64,000 nt of DNA from an uncultured Glaciecola sp. (GCA_947496235.1 CANMCE010000004.1:62001-126000), one strand, 5' to 3'. Positions 9,748 through 19,639 are shown, counted from the stretch's first letter. The notes: generated from the sequence alone by a model not told the origin. A program made the numbers and translations.

Positions 9748-11316
9748 TCAGTTATTGGCGCTCTGATTACGCATTAAGTGCCAAGGTTTTATTCCTAAAA
9801 TCAATAGGGAAATCAAATAAGCAACAACTCCCAAGCCTATGGCAACAGAGAGATTTTCAACCCTTTGTACAAAGGTTAACAACGCCCAATCAATACGAGC
9901 ATTCCACCACAACACCAGCGCACTCATTATCACTGTTGCAAAAGCCACCTTGACAATAAAAACCCAAGTCGATTTTGAAATAGTATAAACACCTAATTTA
10001 TTCAGTCGTAAATACAACAATAATGCGTTTAATGAGCCTGAAATTGCAGTTGCCATAGCTAAACCGACGTAGCCAAAAGGAACAGCGAGAATAAGATTAA
10101 ATACCATATTGACGACCATGGTAATAATTCCATATTTTACTGGGGTCTTTGTATCTTGGCGGCTATAAAAAGCCGGCGCGAATATTTTAACCAGCATAAA
10201 GCTATAGAGCCCACATCCATAAGCCATAAGACTGAAAGTAGCCATACTGGCATCTGAAACTTCAAAAGCGCCTCTTTGGAATATGACCAATAACAATGGA
10301 AACGCGAGAACACATAGGCCTGCAGCGGCAGGAATTCCGAGCAAAGAAATGAACTTTAGCGCCCAGTCCATTGTGGAGGAAAAGGTTTTGGCATCATTTT
10401 GCACGTGATTTTTTGCCAGCGAAGGTAAAATCACCGTCGCTATTGCAATCCCAAACAGTCCCAGCGGAAATTCTAATAGCCGATCTGAATAATATAACCA
10501 ACTGATAGATCCTGTGACTAAAAAACTCGCAATTAAGGTATCCAACAAAAGGTTTATTTGACTTACCGACACACCAAAGAGTGCTGGTATCATCAGCTTT
10601 CTAACTTTGGTAACGTAGTTATCACTCCAGCCCCATTTTGGTCGAACGAGCATTCCACTTCTGTATAAGAAAGGAATTTGAAATGAGAGTTGAACGACAC
10701 CTCCCACAAATACTCCCCAAGCTAGTGCGAATGCTGGCTCTTCCACATAAGGTGTTATCGCATAAGCACACCCAATAATAGATACATTCAACAGAACAGG
10801 GGTGAATGAGGAAACAGCAAATTTATTCAGCGTATTTAATATCGCCCCAGCAAAGCCTGTCAGCGAAATAAATAATATGTAAGGAAAGGTGATTTTTAAC
10901 AGGGTTGCAGCGAGAACAAACTTTTCACCGTCTGGTTCATCGTTATAATAATCTAGAAACCAACCAAAACCGAAAAGTGCGGTAATAACTGGCGATAACA
11001 CTACCCCTATAATAGCGGTGAAAAAAAGAATAATCCCCAAGGTTCCTGAGACTTTAGCGACAAACTCTTTTTGCCTTTTTTCGTCTTCATTTTCCACTAC
11101 TTCGGTCAAAACAGGGATAAAGGCCTGCGCAAAAGCACCTTCAGCAAATAAACGACGTAAAAAATTAGGAATTTTATTGGCAAAAAAGAACACATCAGCA
11201 GCAGCTTCAGCGCCAACGATTTTAGCTACCACGACATCTCTAACAAGACCAAGGACGCGAGATAATAGCGTCATGGTACTGACAATTAAGCCAGCACGAA
11301 ATAATTTTTTAGCCAC
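9748..11316 (-). CDS. murJ: Lipid II flippase MurJ
   Basis: 522 residues, about 14 transmembrane helices. Member of the MOP superfamily (MviN) that flips lipid II across the inner membrane for peptidoglycan synthesis. The N-terminus is diagnostic: STMTLLSRVLGLVRDVVVAK followed by the FFANKIPNFLRRLFAEGAF segment. Central cavity charges (Arg18, Arg24 region) are kept. Upstream is the CBS-domain gene on the same strand and 26 nt away; downstream is ribF, a common arrangement in Alteromonadales. Confidence 0.95.
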   Translation of the reverse strand: MAKKLFRAGLIVSTMTLLSRVLGLVRDVVVAKIVGAEAAADVFFFANKIPNFLRRLFAEGAFAQAFIPVLTEVVENEDEKRQKEFVAKVSGTLGIILFFTAIIGVVLSPVITALFGFGWFLDYYNDEPDGEKFVLAATLLKITFPYILFISLTGFAGAILNTLNKFAVSSFTPVLLNVSIIGCAYAITPYVEEPAFALAWGVFVGGVVQLSFQIPFLYRSGMLVRPKWGWSDNYVTKVRKLMIPALFGVSVSQINLLLDTLIASFLVTGSISWLYYSDRLLEFPLGLFGIAIATVILPSLAKNHVQNDAKTFSSTMDWALKFISLLGIPAAAGLCVLAFPLLLVIFQRGAFEVSDASMATFSLMAYGCGLYSFMLVKIFAPAFYSRQDTKTPVKYGIITMVVNMVFNLILAVPFGYVGLAMATAISGSLNALLLYLRLNKLGVYTISKSTWVFIVKVAFATVIMSALVLWWNARIDWALLTFVQRVENLSVAIGLGVVAYLISLLILGIKPWHLMRNQSANN

Positions 11317-11342
11317 TCAACTTCCTTATTTTATCGTTCTTA

Positions 11343-11765
11343 TTATTGAGATAGTAAATGTGCTGAAAGTTTAACAAAATCGGACGACGTTAAGATACCC
11401 ACTAGCTTTTGTTCTGCATTAAAGACAACCACGCAGCCATGTTTGTTCTTGATAAAATAGTTTGCTACTTCCGCTAATGATTGATCAGTTGAGACAGTTT
11501 CAAAATCTTCTATCCATATTTCGCTAACGGAGGTTTGCATTTCCTGCTTTAATAGCTCATCAGCACCATGCTCTGTTAAAATTTTAATAACTCTGCTCAT
11601 CATTGCTTTTTGAGTTACCAACCCTAGCATTTTTTGATTGTCATCATCCATGACTGGAATATGGCGAATTCCCTTCTTACTAATCAAATCATGGGCATTT
11701 TTCATAGTGTGATGGGGTTTTAAGGTAACCAGACTTTGCGTCATAAGTTCTGCTACAGTTCGCAT
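11343..11765 (-). CDS. CBS-pair domain protein
   Basis: 140 residues from the ATG at 11765, which follows a strong GGAGG ribosome site at 6 nt. The frame is open further upstream to 11987, but that extension is low-complexity and would run into rpsT. Two CBS motifs: residues 1-60 (MTQSLVTLKPHHTM, KKGIRHIPVMDDDN, LGLVTQ) and 75-138 (KHGCVVVFNAEQKLVGILTSSDFVKL). Stand-alone CBS pairs bind adenosyl ligands and regulate partners; the ligand and partner are not known here. It sits between murJ and the divergent rpsT. Confidence 0.85.
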   Translation of the reverse strand: MRTVAELMTQSLVTLKPHHTMKNAHDLISKKGIRHIPVMDDDNQKMLGLVTQKAMMSRVIKILTEHGADELLKQEMQTSVSEIWIEDFETVSTDQSLAEVANYFIKNKHGCVVVFNAEQKLVGILTSSDFVKLSAHLLSQ

Positions 11766-11853
11766 TTTAACCCTCCAAAACGATAAAATTGCATTGTAGG
11801 GAATAAATCTTTTGGAATAAACCGATTTTTTTACATTAAATGCACTGATACAT

Positions 11854-11882
11854 TTGACATCTAGCTTCAGAACTAAGATAAT
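11854..11882 (+). promoter_or_regulatory. Sigma-70 promoter for rpsT
   Basis: Perfect -35 TTGACA (11854-11859), 17-nt spacer, -10 GATAAT (11877-11882). A G/C-rich discriminator (CTGCGCCC) follows at once, as seen in promoters under stringent control. Expected start about 11889, leaving a leader of about 39 nt before rpsT. Confidence 0.8.
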
Positions 11883-11927
11883 CTGCGCCCTTAATTTTAC
11901 ATAGAACAAATTTTTTAGGAGTACACC

Positions 11928-12191
11928 TTGGCTAACATTAAGTCTGCTAAGAAACGTGCGATTCAAGCGGAAAAGCGCCGTAAGCACAATGCAAGCCGTC
12001 GTTCAATGACGCGTACTTGCATAAAGAAAGTGGTTGCCGCTATTGATGCTGGTGACAAAGAAGCTGCTCAAAATGCATTTGCAGCTGCAGTACCTGTTTT
12101 AGATAGAATGGCGACTAAAGGTCTAATTCATAAAAACAAAGCTGCACGTCACAAGTCACGTTTAAATGCACAAATAAAAGCGATTGCTTAA
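11928..12191 (+). CDS. rpsT: 30S ribosomal protein S20, TTG start
   Basis: 87 residues. Small basic helical protein of the 30S subunit binding 16S rRNA; the full length matches E. coli S20 ([20 protein letters not shown] at the start). The start codon is TTG (11928-11930), preceded by AGGAG at 6-nt spacing. E. coli rpsT also begins with UUG and this weak start is part of its translational self-control, so the same control is plausible here. Divergent from the CBS gene and monocistronic, ending in a strong terminator. Confidence 0.97.
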   Translation: MANIKSAKKRAIQAEKRRKHNASRRSMTRTCIKKVVAAIDAGDKEAAQNAFAAAVPVLDRMATKGLIHKNKAARHKSRLNAQIKAIA

Positions 12192-12227
12192 GCTTTAGCT
12201 AGAACGCGTTTTTACTGCAAGAATTTG

Positions 12228-12263
12228 AAAAGCCGGTTAATATTTTATATTGACCGGCTTTTT
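12228..12263 (+). terminator. Terminator after rpsT
   Basis: Stem AAAAGCCGGT (12228-12237) with ACCGGCTTTT (12253-12262), 15-nt AT-rich loop, then a T-run. Works in both directions on paper but only rpsT reads into it. Confidence 0.88.
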
Positions 12264-12329
12264 AGTATTTCAATCCAACTTTTTGGCAAATTCGTATATT
12301 CACAAAGAACAGAAATCTAAAAGACTAAA

Positions 12330-12497
12330 ATGCTTAAATTTTTATTTTTAATACCTGTGATACTGTATTTTGCTTGGTACATGTATCTGCGAAACAATGA
12401 CTATACGATTCAACAGGGTAAACAGGGCTTTATTTACATCACTGTTTTATCTGGGGTGATATTTTTGTTTTTTGCCGTTACTGCAGTCTTTTTCTAA
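12330..12497 (+). CDS. Small two-helix membrane protein (hypothetical)
   Basis: 55-residue ORF. It begins MLKFLFLIPVILYFAWYMY and ends in TVLSGVIFLFFAVTAVFF, two hydrophobic helices separated by a polar stretch (RNNDYTIQQGKQG), so a hairpin in the inner membrane is likely. No good ribosome site is seen (CTAAA before the ATG), and the rpsT terminator lies upstream, so it would need its own promoter. It ends just before the shared terminator with ppiD. I do not recognise a family. It may be real because the frame is full of membrane-type codons and fits the gap exactly. Confidence 0.5.
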   Translation: MLKFLFLIPVILYFAWYMYLRNNDYTIQQGKQGFIYITVLSGVIFLFFAVTAVFF

Positions 12498-12527
12498 AAA
12501 AAACGCCGCTTTAAGCGACGTCTTTTT
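12497..12527 (-). terminator. Terminator after ppiD (possibly bidirectional)
   Basis: Stem ACGCCGCT / AGCGACGT around a TTA loop (12503-12521), flanked by A-runs on the left and T-runs on the right. The one imperfect pair becomes a G-U pair on the minus strand, so it fits best as the ppiD terminator, 20-45 nt after its stop. Confidence 0.75.
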
Positions 12528-12545
12528 ATAGCTACTTTGACAATA

Positions 12546-14423
12546 CTAATTTGTGATACTTATATCCGCATCAGCTTTTAATGCTTCAACGAAATTTTCA
12601 AAGGTGCGTTGAGCTTGTTGGCTAGCATAACGTCCCTTGTATTGTGTGATTTCTTCTTCAGTTAACGCTTCCACCGGATTGATCTTATCAAGTTTAATCA
12701 CGCCGACGTTTCCATTATTCAGGTTTACAACCGCACTCTTGTTACCTTCAATAGTGGAAAGCGCAAATAATGCTTCAGTAACATTTCTAGATACTTCTGC
12801 GTTATTTCTAGCTAATCCAGGAAGGACTTTCCATGATAAGGATTTTTCTGCCAACAAATCATCAGCATTGTCATTTTCCATCAAGCTATTTTGGACTTCC
12901 TGTGCCCACTGATATGCAGCTTGTTGTGCTTTCTCGTTTGTCAAACCAATACGAATATCAGCACTCACTTCATCTAATGACATAGTTCTTTGAGGCTGAT
13001 GCTCAACAACTCTTACAACCATTACTTCGTTTTCGCTAATGGAAAGTAATTCACTGTTAACCTTATCTTCAGTTAATTCCGGTGAAAACGCAACATTTTC
13101 TACTTGAGGGAAATTAACAGAAGCCGGAAGGTTATTTTTGCCAAACAAATTGGTTTCTAAAACAGGTCGATCTATTAGCTCAGCTATTGGCGCTAAATCA
13201 TCTGAAGATTCAAACGCAATTCGCTCTATCTCAGACTGTAAGGCATAAAATTCTTCTATTGCCTTATCGCGTTTTAAATCAGTAAAGATTTGCTCTCGAA
13301 CTTGTTCTAGAGGATCAGTTTCAAGCGGTTGATACGAGGTCATTTGAATAATGTGATATCCGAATTCAGTTTCTACAATACCGCTGTAATCGCCCTCAGC
13401 TTCTAATGCAAATACAGCTTCCATAAAGGAATCTTCATAGTCACCTTCCTCTACAACGCCAAGTAAACCACCTTCTTCAGCGCTAACAAAATCGTCTGAC
13501 AGCTCTTCAGCAAGAGTGGCAAAATCTTCACCATTGTTGAGTCTTTCAAGAGCAGCTTCTGCGCGACTTTGGGCATCTTCGCTAGTTTCAAATAGTATAT
13601 GAGCGACAGCTCTTTCTTCTGGTGTTTGGAAATAGCCGATATTCTCTTGGTAGTAAGCTTGAATTTCGTCTTCACTCACCTCTACTCGTGGAAGCAAGTT
13701 ATCAACAGAAAGACTGATAAAGGCTAGCCTTACTTTTTCTTCAGTATCGTATTGCGAAATATTAGCATCATAATAAGCCTGAATTTCTTCGTCAGTGACA
13801 GTGACTTCATCAATGTAATTGCTTGATGATACTTCTATATAACTGGCATCTCTTGTTTGCTTTTGAAGTTTTAATAAATCTTCAACCGCCTTATTGATAC
13901 TTATAGTAGATCCGTTTATCGCTTGTCTTAATTGACTGCGCGTCAATTGGACTCGCATGTATTCAGCAAACTCGCTTGGTGTATAACCCGCGCGCTGAAT
14001 AGACATTTGATAGGACTCATTTGAAAACTGCCCCGCGATTTGGAATTCAGGCATCTGAACAATGGCTTCTTTTATTTGCTCATCACTTACTCTCAGACCC
14101 AATTCTTTTGCTTTTTGTGCAATTAGTGCATCAGCAATTAAACGGTCGAGTATGCCAGCTCGAAAATCAGCTAGATATTGTTCGTTTGCAAACAAACTGG
14201 AAACAGCTTCGCCAAAGCGTCTTTCCATAGCTATGCGTTCATTTTGCATTGCAATTTCTAAGCTGTTTAAAGAAATTTCTTCTTCATTTACTACCGCAAT
14301 TGCAGTTGACGCACTAGAGTTAAGATATCCACCAACTCCTGTAAATACAAAGCTTACGACGATCAATGCGACTATAGCAATCGCCCAAGGTCCGTTTAAG
14401 CCTTCTCTAATTCTTTCTAACAT
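12546..14423 (-). CDS. ppiD: Periplasmic folding chaperone PpiD (SurA/parvulin family)
   Basis: 625 residues (E. coli 623). Inner membrane protein with a single N-terminal helix (about residues 14-34) and a large periplasmic part that helps newly translocated proteins at the Sec exit. Domains: SurA_N-like chaperone region (about 35-200), parvulin PPIC domain (about 265-370, AVAHILFETSEDA ... FGYHIIQMT), and C-terminal helices. Close to lon and hupB as in E. coli. A TATAAT -10 lies at 14475-14470 on the minus strand, overlapped by an inverted repeat (14456-14472). Confidence 0.95.
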   Translation of the reverse strand: MLERIREGLNGPWAIAIVALIVVSFVFTGVGGYLNSSASTAIAVVNEEEISLNSLEIAMQNERIAMERRFGEAVSSLFANEQYLADFRAGILDRLIADALIAQKAKELGLRVSDEQIKEAIVQMPEFQIAGQFSNESYQMSIQRAGYTPSEFAEYMRVQLTRSQLRQAINGSTISINKAVEDLLKLQKQTRDASYIEVSSSNYIDEVTVTDEEIQAYYDANISQYDTEEKVRLAFISLSVDNLLPRVEVSEDEIQAYYQENIGYFQTPEERAVAHILFETSEDAQSRAEAALERLNNGEDFATLAEELSDDFVSAEEGGLLGVVEEGDYEDSFMEAVFALEAEGDYSGIVETEFGYHIIQMTSYQPLETDPLEQVREQIFTDLKRDKAIEEFYALQSEIERIAFESSDDLAPIAELIDRPVLETNLFGKNNLPASVNFPQVENVAFSPELTEDKVNSELLSISENEVMVVRVVEHQPQRTMSLDEVSADIRIGLTNEKAQQAAYQWAQEVQNSLMENDNADDLLAEKSLSWKVLPGLARNNAEVSRNVTEALFALSTIEGNKSAVVNLNNGNVGVIKLDKINPVEALTEEEITQYKGRYASQQAQRTFENFVEALKADADISITN

Positions 14424-14455
14424 AGTTCAGAACTACCTTTCTATTGATTCTTTAC

Positions 14456-14472
14456 AATCCACCGAATGGATT
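14456..14472. promoter_or_regulatory. Inverted repeat at the ppiD promoter
   Basis: Arms AATCCA and TGGATT with a 5-nt centre, touching the -10 TATAAT (14475-14470, minus strand) and covering the expected start of transcription. This is a usual place for a repressor site or a start-site hairpin. The regulator is unknown. Confidence 0.35.
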
Positions 14473-14520
14473 ATACCGCGAGATATATGTTGAGGCGAGA
14501 AATATAGGGGTTTAAAACCA

Positions 14521-14550
14521 AAAAGGCGACAGTTTTTGCTGTCGCCTTTT
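14521..14550 (-). terminator. Terminator after hupB
   Basis: Perfect 12-bp stem AAAAGGCGACAG / CTGTCGCCTTTT with a 6-nt loop, 17 nt after the hupB stop, followed by T residues on the minus strand. It separates hupB from ppiD. Confidence 0.9.
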
Positions 14551-14567
14551 TGAAAAAACAAAAATGC

Positions 14568-14840
14568 TTAGTTACAAGCGTCTTTAAGCGCTTTACCAGC
14601 TTTAAAAGATGGTACTTTAGCAGCTGAAATTTGGATAGTTGCGCCAGTTTGTGGGTTACGGCCCGTACGAGCAGCACGCTCACGTACGCTGAAAGTACCG
14701 AAACCAACTAAAACAACTTGATCACCGTCTTTAAGTGCTTCTGTTACAGAATCAGTTAGTGCGTCTAGCGCTCTGCCTGCTGCTGCTTTAGAAATGTCCG
14801 CACCCGCTGCGATTTTATCAATAAGTTGAGACTTGTTCAC
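14568..14840 (-). CDS. hupB: DNA-binding protein HU-beta
   Basis: 90 residues from a GTG at 14840 preceded by AAGGGG at 8 nt. Nucleoid protein that bends DNA without sequence specificity; forms dimers. Nearly identical to E. coli Hup[21 protein letters not shown] at the start, then [20 protein letters not shown] with the DNA-inserting proline in RNPQTG. The frame is open to an ATG at 14912, but that extension has no family support. Lies between lon and ppiD as in E. coli, with its own promoter region (TATAAT at 14867-14862, minus strand). Confidence 0.96.
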   Translation of the reverse strand: MNKSQLIDKIAAGADISKAAAGRALDALTDSVTEALKDGDQVVLVGFGTFSVRERAARTGRNPQTGATIQISAAKVPSFKAGKALKDACN

Positions 14841-14960
14841 AATATGATCCCCTTCATTGTTATTATATTGCTTATTTAAAAAAAAATTATTGTTAAGTCG
14901 CAGCACAATCACGAACAGTTTATCAACTGCCTACGACTTTACACTGTTAGTATTCTTATG

Positions 14961-14991
14961 GCTCAGAGCCTTATTAAATCAGGCTCTCAGC
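14961..14991. other. Stem-loop in the lon-hupB intergenic region
   Basis: GCT-C-AGAGCCT (14961-14971) pairs with AGGCTCT-C-AGC (14981-14991) around a 9-nt loop, with a single C-C mismatch. No T-run follows on either strand, so it is not a classical terminator. It lies about 120-150 nt upstream of hupB and about 130 nt after lon; it could end or stabilise the lon mRNA. Confidence 0.4.
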
Positions 14992-15116
14992 TCCACCCCG
15001 TTAAGGTAGCACAACTGCCGACGATGTGAATACCTAAAACGTAAAAAAGTTAAAAAAAAACGTCTTTTTGTATATAAACTTTACTAAACAGGTTAATTTT
15101 TAACCGCTAAATCTGA

Positions 15117-17462
15117 TTAGGATGCAGATTTAAAGGCCTCAACTGGATTTTCCAATGCAATATCCAGCACTTCATCTATCCATTTTACCGGATGAATATT
15201 AAGATCACCTTTGACGTTGTCTGGAATCTCTTCCAAATCTCGCTCATTCTCATGAGGAATAATCACAGTCTTAATTCCTCCTCTATGGGCAGCCAGTAAT
15301 TTTTCTTTTAAACCACCAATTGCCAGAACTTCTCCACGTAAAGTGATTTCCCCTGTCATGGCGACATCGCATCGAACAGGGTTTCCAGTCAAGGATGAAA
15401 CCAAAGCTGTACACATGCCAATACCAGCACTAGGACCATCTTTTGGTGTTGCTCCTTCAGGTACGTGAATATGGATATCACGTTTTTCATAAAAGTCTGA
15501 ATTTATTCTGAGCTTTTCAGCACGTGAACGAACCACTGTCATAGCTGCTTTAATTGACTCTTGCATAACATCACCTAAAGAGCCTGTTGCTGTGGTTTTA
15601 CCTTTGCCAGGCACCGAAGTTGTCTCTATGGTAAGGAGATCGCCACCTACCTGAGTCCAAGCTAAGCCAGTTACTTGACCAATCTGATTATTCTTATCCG
15701 CTTTACCATAATCGAATCTTTGCACCCCAAGATATTCTTTTAGATTATCTTGATTAACAACCACAGGTTTTTTCGACTTTTTCAATAAAATATTTTTTAC
15801 TGCTTTGCGACAAATTTTGGAAATCTCTCGTTCTAGATTACGCACACCAGCTTCTCTAGTGTAATACCTTATTGCGCCGATAATTGCAGACTCTTCAATT
15901 TTCAACTCTTTGTCTTTAAGACCATTACGCGCCATTTGTTTTGAAATAAGATGACGTTTGGCAATATTGAGTTTTTCATCTTCGGTATAACCAGACAATC
16001 GAATGACTTCCATGCGATCCAATAAAGGTCCAGGAATATTCATACTGTTTGAAGTTGCCACGAACATAACGTCAGACAAGTCATAATCCACTTCAAGGTA
16101 ATGATCACTAAACGATGAATTTTGTTCTGGATCTAATACCTCTAATAGCGCCGAAGATGGATCCCCGCGCATGTCAGAACTCATTTTGTCGATTTCATCT
16201 AATAAAAACAGAGGATTTTTAACGCCCACTTTGGACATTTTTTGGATTAATTTACCCGGTAATGATCCTATATAAGTTCGTCTGTGACCTCGAATCTCAG
16301 CTTCGTCTCTAACGCCACCCAAGGCCATACGAACATATTTACGTCCAGTCGCCTTCGCGACAGACTGACCTAAAGAAGTTTTACCTACCCCTGGAGGACC
16401 AACCAAACACAAAATGGGTCCTTTGAGCTTTTTCACTCGTTGTTGAACCGCAAGGTATTCAAGTATGCGCTCTTTAACTTTTTCTAACCCATAATGGTCA
16501 TTATCTAGAACTTCTTCAGCTTTAACCAAGTCACGTTTTACTGCGCTTCGCTTATGCCAAGGAACAGATACCAACCAATCAATATACGAACGTACGACTG
16601 TTGCTTCAGCCGACATTGGCGACATCATTTTCAATTTATTGAGTTCTGCATGCGCCTTCTCCAAAGCTTCTTTAGGCATACGTGCTTCTTCAATTTTTTT
16701 ACTTAATGCTTCAAATTCGTCCGGCGCATCGTCTAATTCGCCAAGCTCTTTTTGAATCGCTTTCATCTGTTCATTCAGATAATATTCGCGCTGGCTTTTT
16801 TCCATTTGTTTTTTAACGCGGGTACGAATTTTCTTTTCAACCTGCAATAAGTCAATTTCACCTTCCATCAGCGCCATCAAGAACTCGATTCGCTCATTGA
16901 CACTTTTCATTTCAAGTACTTTTTGCTTCTCGGAAAGTTTCAATGGCATGTGAGCGGCCATGGTATCAGCTAAGCGGGCAGCATCTTCAATACCATTTAA
17001 CGAAGTTAATACTTCAGGTGGAATTTTCTTATTTAGCTTTACGTAGCCTTCAAATTGAGAGACAGCTGAGCGAATCAATACTTCTTGTTCGGATTCTTCG
17101 ATTTCTTCGTCTTCAATTAAACTAATATCAGCAACGAAAAACGGATCGATTTCAGTAAATTCTTGGATACTCGCTCTTACAGTCCCTTCAACCAATACTT
17201 TCACGGTACCATCGGGCAATTTAAGTAGTTGTAATATGGTTGCCACAGTTCCTATGGAAAAAACATCTGATGTTTCAGGATCATCTACACTGGCCTCTTT
17301 TTGTGCGACCAAAAATACTTTTTTGTCCTGATCCATCGCTGCTTCTAAGCATTGAATCGACTTTTCTCTTCCCACGAAAAGTGGAATTACCATGTGTGGA
17401 TAAACTACGACGTCTCGCAACGCCAAAACAGGCATGTTTGTGAGCAAGTTTTTCTCGGCCAT
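15117..17462 (-). CDS. lon: ATP-dependent protease Lon
   Basis: 781 residues (E. coli 784). AAA+ serine protease that degrades misfolded and regulatory proteins in the cytoplasm. N-terminal LON domain ([22 protein letters not shown]), coiled-coil linker, AAA+ module with Walker [10 protein letters not shown] near residue 354, Walker [11 protein letters not shown], and the C-terminal protease with the catalytic Ser in [10 protein letters not shown] (about 677) and Lys near 720 ([14 protein letters not shown]). Preceded by a sigma-32 type promoter, and separated from clpX by a terminator. Confidence 0.97.
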   Translation of the reverse strand: MAEKNLLTNMPVLALRDVVVYPHMVIPLFVGREKSIQCLEAAMDQDKKVFLVAQKEASVDDPETSDVFSIGTVATILQLLKLPDGTVKVLVEGTVRASIQEFTEIDPFFVADISLIEDEEIEESEQEVLIRSAVSQFEGYVKLNKKIPPEVLTSLNGIEDAARLADTMAAHMPLKLSEKQKVLEMKSVNERIEFLMALMEGEIDLLQVEKKIRTRVKKQMEKSQREYYLNEQMKAIQKELGELDDAPDEFEALSKKIEEARMPKEALEKAHAELNKLKMMSPMSAEATVVRSYIDWLVSVPWHKRSAVKRDLVKAEEVLDNDHYGLEKVKERILEYLAVQQRVKKLKGPILCLVGPPGVGKTSLGQSVAKATGRKYVRMALGGVRDEAEIRGHRRTYIGSLPGKLIQKMSKVGVKNPLFLLDEIDKMSSDMRGDPSSALLEVLDPEQNSSFSDHYLEVDYDLSDVMFVATSNSMNIPGPLLDRMEVIRLSGYTEDEKLNIAKRHLISKQMARNGLKDKELKIEESAIIGAIRYYTREAGVRNLEREISKICRKAVKNILLKKSKKPVVVNQDNLKEYLGVQRFDYGKADKNNQIGQVTGLAWTQVGGDLLTIETTSVPGKGKTTATGSLGDVMQESIKAAMTVVRSRAEKLRINSDFYEKRDIHIHVPEGATPKDGPSAGIGMCTALVSSLTGNPVRCDVAMTGEITLRGEVLAIGGLKEKLLAAHRGGIKTVIIPHENERDLEEIPDNVKGDLNIHPVKWIDEVLDIALENPVEAFKSAS

Positions 17463-17493
17463 TATTCTCTCTTATCTCTCATTTTGTCTTTTT

Positions 17494-17522
17494 ATATGGG
17501 GACGGGAAAACAAAGTTCAAAG
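17494..17522 (-). promoter_or_regulatory. Sigma-32 (heat shock) type promoter for lon
   Basis: On the minus strand: -35 CTTTGAA (17522-17516), 14-nt spacer, -10 CCCCATAT (17501-17494), a full match to the RpoH -10 consensus CCCCATNT. Transcription would start near 17487, 25 nt before the lon ATG. E. coli lon is a known sigma-32 gene. Confidence 0.8.
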
Positions 17523-17532
17523 TAGTAAAGCG

Positions 17533-17562
17533 AAAAAAAGGGTCATGTTTGACCCTTTTTTT
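17533..17562 (-). terminator. Terminator after clpX
   Basis: Stem AAAAAAAGGGTCA / TGACCCTTTTTTT with a 4-nt loop, between clpX and the lon promoter. The GGGTCA core plus T-run on the minus strand makes a classic intrinsic terminator. Confidence 0.9.
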
Positions 17563-17579
17563 TATTTTAGACGATCGCG

Positions 17580-18857
17580 TCACTCAGACGCTGCTTTTTT
17601 CTCGCTTCCACTCTCGTATATAAGGATAGGTTTAGACTCACCCTTGATGACAGTTTCATCAATGACAACCTTAGCAACTTCTTTGTTTGAAGGTAATTCA
17701 TACATAGTATCAAGTAATACACCTTCTACAATAGAGCGCAGTCCTCTCGCACCGGTTTTACGATGCATAGCCTTTCTAGCTATAGCTTGAAGTGCGTCTT
17801 CTCTAAATTCTAGTTCAACATCTTCTAGTGAGAATAGCGCCGCAAACTGTTTAGTAATGGCATTTTTTGGCTCAGTTAAAATCTGAATTAATGCATCTTC
17901 ACTTAACTCTTCCAAACTAGTGACTACAGGTAAACGGCCAATGAATTCGGGAATCAAACCATATTTAACCAGATCTTCTGGCTCCACTTCTTTAAACAAA
18001 GTAGAAAGGTTTTTCTTCTCTTCAGCTGTTTTCACTTCGGCACCAAAGCCTATACCAGCACTTTTAGCAGAACGTTGCTCGATGATCTTATCCAGCCCCG
18101 CAAAAGCACCACCACAAATAAATAGAATCTTACTGGTATCTACTTGCAAAAACTCTTGCTGCGGATGCTTACGTCCACCTTGAGGAGGCACCGAAGCGAT
18201 AGTACCTTCAACCAATTTAAGTAGTGCTTGTTGCACACCTTCCCCCGACACATCGCGGGTAATCGATGGATTGTCTGACTTTCTCGAAATTTTATCGATT
18301 TCGTCTATGTAAACAATGCCGCGCTGTGCTTTTTCCGGGTCATAATCACATTTCTGCAAAAGTTTCTGAATGATGTTTTCTACATCTTCGCCCACATACC
18401 CGGCTTCCGTAAGAGTAGTCGCATCAGCCATTGTAAATGGCACATCCAGAAATCGAGCTAAGGTTTCTGCAAGTAAGGTTTTACCACTACCTGTAGGCCC
18501 AATTAACAAGATATTACTTTTACCGAGTTCAACGCCATTATGTACGTCTCCATTTCGGAGGCGCTTATAATGGTTGTATACAGCAACCGATAACACTTTT
18601 TTCGCGTGTTCTTGACCAATGACGTAATCGTCTAGATGGTTATGAATTTCATTTGGTGTAGGCAAAGCGTCAACCTTGCCCTTAGGCGAAATTTCTTTTA
18701 TTTCTTCACGAATAATGTCGTTACATAATTCAACGCACTCATCGCAAATAAATACTGAAGGACCCGCAATCAGCTTTCTCACTTCATGCTGGCTCTTACC
18801 ACAGAAAGAACAATATAATAATTTATTGCTACTGTCCTTGGTATGATCATCACTCAT
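17580..18857 (-). CDS. clpX: ClpXP protease ATP-binding subunit ClpX
   Basis: 425 residues (E. coli 424). AAA+ unfoldase that feeds substrates to ClpP. N-terminal zinc-binding domain with Cys16, Cys19, Cys38 and Cys41 (YCSFCGK, ICDEC), Walker A GPTGSGKT at 120-127, Walker [11 protein letters not shown], the ClpP-binding IGF loop (AGIGFGAEV) and the pore motif GYVGED. 29 nt after clpP on the same strand, so the two are probably one transcript, closed by a terminator before lon. Confidence 0.97.
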   Translation of the reverse strand: MSDDHTKDSSNKLLYCSFCGKSQHEVRKLIAGPSVFICDECVELCNDIIREEIKEISPKGKVDALPTPNEIHNHLDDYVIGQEHAKKVLSVAVYNHYKRLRNGDVHNGVELGKSNILLIGPTGSGKTLLAETLARFLDVPFTMADATTLTEAGYVGEDVENIIQKLLQKCDYDPEKAQRGIVYIDEIDKISRKSDNPSITRDVSGEGVQQALLKLVEGTIASVPPQGGRKHPQQEFLQVDTSKILFICGGAFAGLDKIIEQRSAKSAGIGFGAEVKTAEEKKNLSTLFKEVEPEDLVKYGLIPEFIGRLPVVTSLEELSEDALIQILTEPKNAITKQFAALFSLEDVELEFREDALQAIARKAMHRKTGARGLRSIVEGVLLDTMYELPSNKEVAKVVIDETVIKGESKPILIYESGSEKKAASE

Positions 18858-18886
18858 AATTATTGCCTATCCTATATGGATTTACA

Positions 18887-19519
18887 TTACTTGTCGTTTT
18901 TACCGACTTCTGCTCGACTTGTTAACACACTGTCGACAAGTCCATAGTCTACCGCTTCTTGGGCACTAAGAAAGTTATCTCTATCAGTATCTTTAGCTAC
19001 TTTTTCATAATCTTGACCAGTATGCTCTGCCATTAATCTGTTCATTTTCTCTTTAATTGACAGGATTTCTTTTGCATGTATTTCAAAATCAGACGCCTGC
19101 CCCTGGAAACCACCTAACGGCTGGTGAATCATTACTCTTGAATTAGGTAGACAATAACGTTTGCCTTTAGTGCCACCTGAAAGTAAAAAAGCGCCCATAC
19201 TTGCTGCCTGACCAATACAAACCGTACTGATATCCGGTTTAATAAAGTTCATGGTGTCATAAATTGCCATACCAGCGGTCACAGAGCCACCGGGTGAGTT
19301 GATATAAAGATAAATATCTTTTTCTGGATTTTCTGCTTCTAAAAATAACATCTGGGCGACGATTAAGTTCGCCATGTGGTCTTCAACTTGCCCTACTAAA
19401 AATATAACGTTTTCTTTTAACAACCTAGAATAAATGTCAAAAGAGCGCTCACCTCTTGACGTTTGTTCAATAACCATAGGAACTAGGGCATTTGTCGGAT
19501 CGAAGATTTCTTTATTCAT
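18887..19519 (-). CDS. clpP: ATP-dependent Clp protease proteolytic subunit
   Basis: 210 residues. Serine protease forming the tetradecameric barrel that works with ClpX and ClpA. Catalytic triad Ser107 (GQAASMGAF), His132 ([10 protein letters not shown]) and Asp181 (TDRDNFLSA), in line with E. coli precursor positions 111, 136 and 185. A short propeptide before ALVP is likely cut off by self-processing. Between tig and clpX as in E. coli, with the tig terminator upstream, so a promoter must lie within 19520-19573. Confidence 0.97.
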   Translation of the reverse strand: MNKEIFDPTNALVPMVIEQTSRGERSFDIYSRLLKENVIFLVGQVEDHMANLIVAQMLFLEAENPEKDIYLYINSPGGSVTAGMAIYDTMNFIKPDISTVCIGQAASMGAFLLSGGTKGKRYCLPNSRVMIHQPLGGFQGQASDFEIHAKEILSIKEKMNRLMAEHTGQDYEKVAKDTDRDNFLSAQEAVDYGLVDSVLTSRAEVGKNDK

Positions 19520-19573
19520 TATGTCTCTTTTTAAAAATGCGTGACCGGTAAACTTGTTACTGTCAGATAAAAA

Positions 19574-19598
19574 AAATGCTCGGAATCTCCGAGCATTT
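19574..19598 (-). terminator. Terminator after tig
   Basis: 10-bp perfect stem AAATGCTCGG / CCGAGCATTT with a 5-nt loop, followed on the minus strand by a run of T. It lies 42-66 nt after the tig stop. Confidence 0.9.
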
Positions 19599-19639
19599 AA
19601 TCAGTTTCAAGAACTAAAAGTCAATGACTGCTTTGTAAT

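Noticed and set aside
11766-11987. N-terminal extension of the CBS gene
   Set aside because: It would overlap rpsT and its promoter; the ATG at 11765 has a strong GGAGG site and gives the standard CBS start.
14841-14912. Longer hupB start
   Set aside because: HU proteins start at NKSQLIDK; the GTG at 14840 has a good ribosome site.
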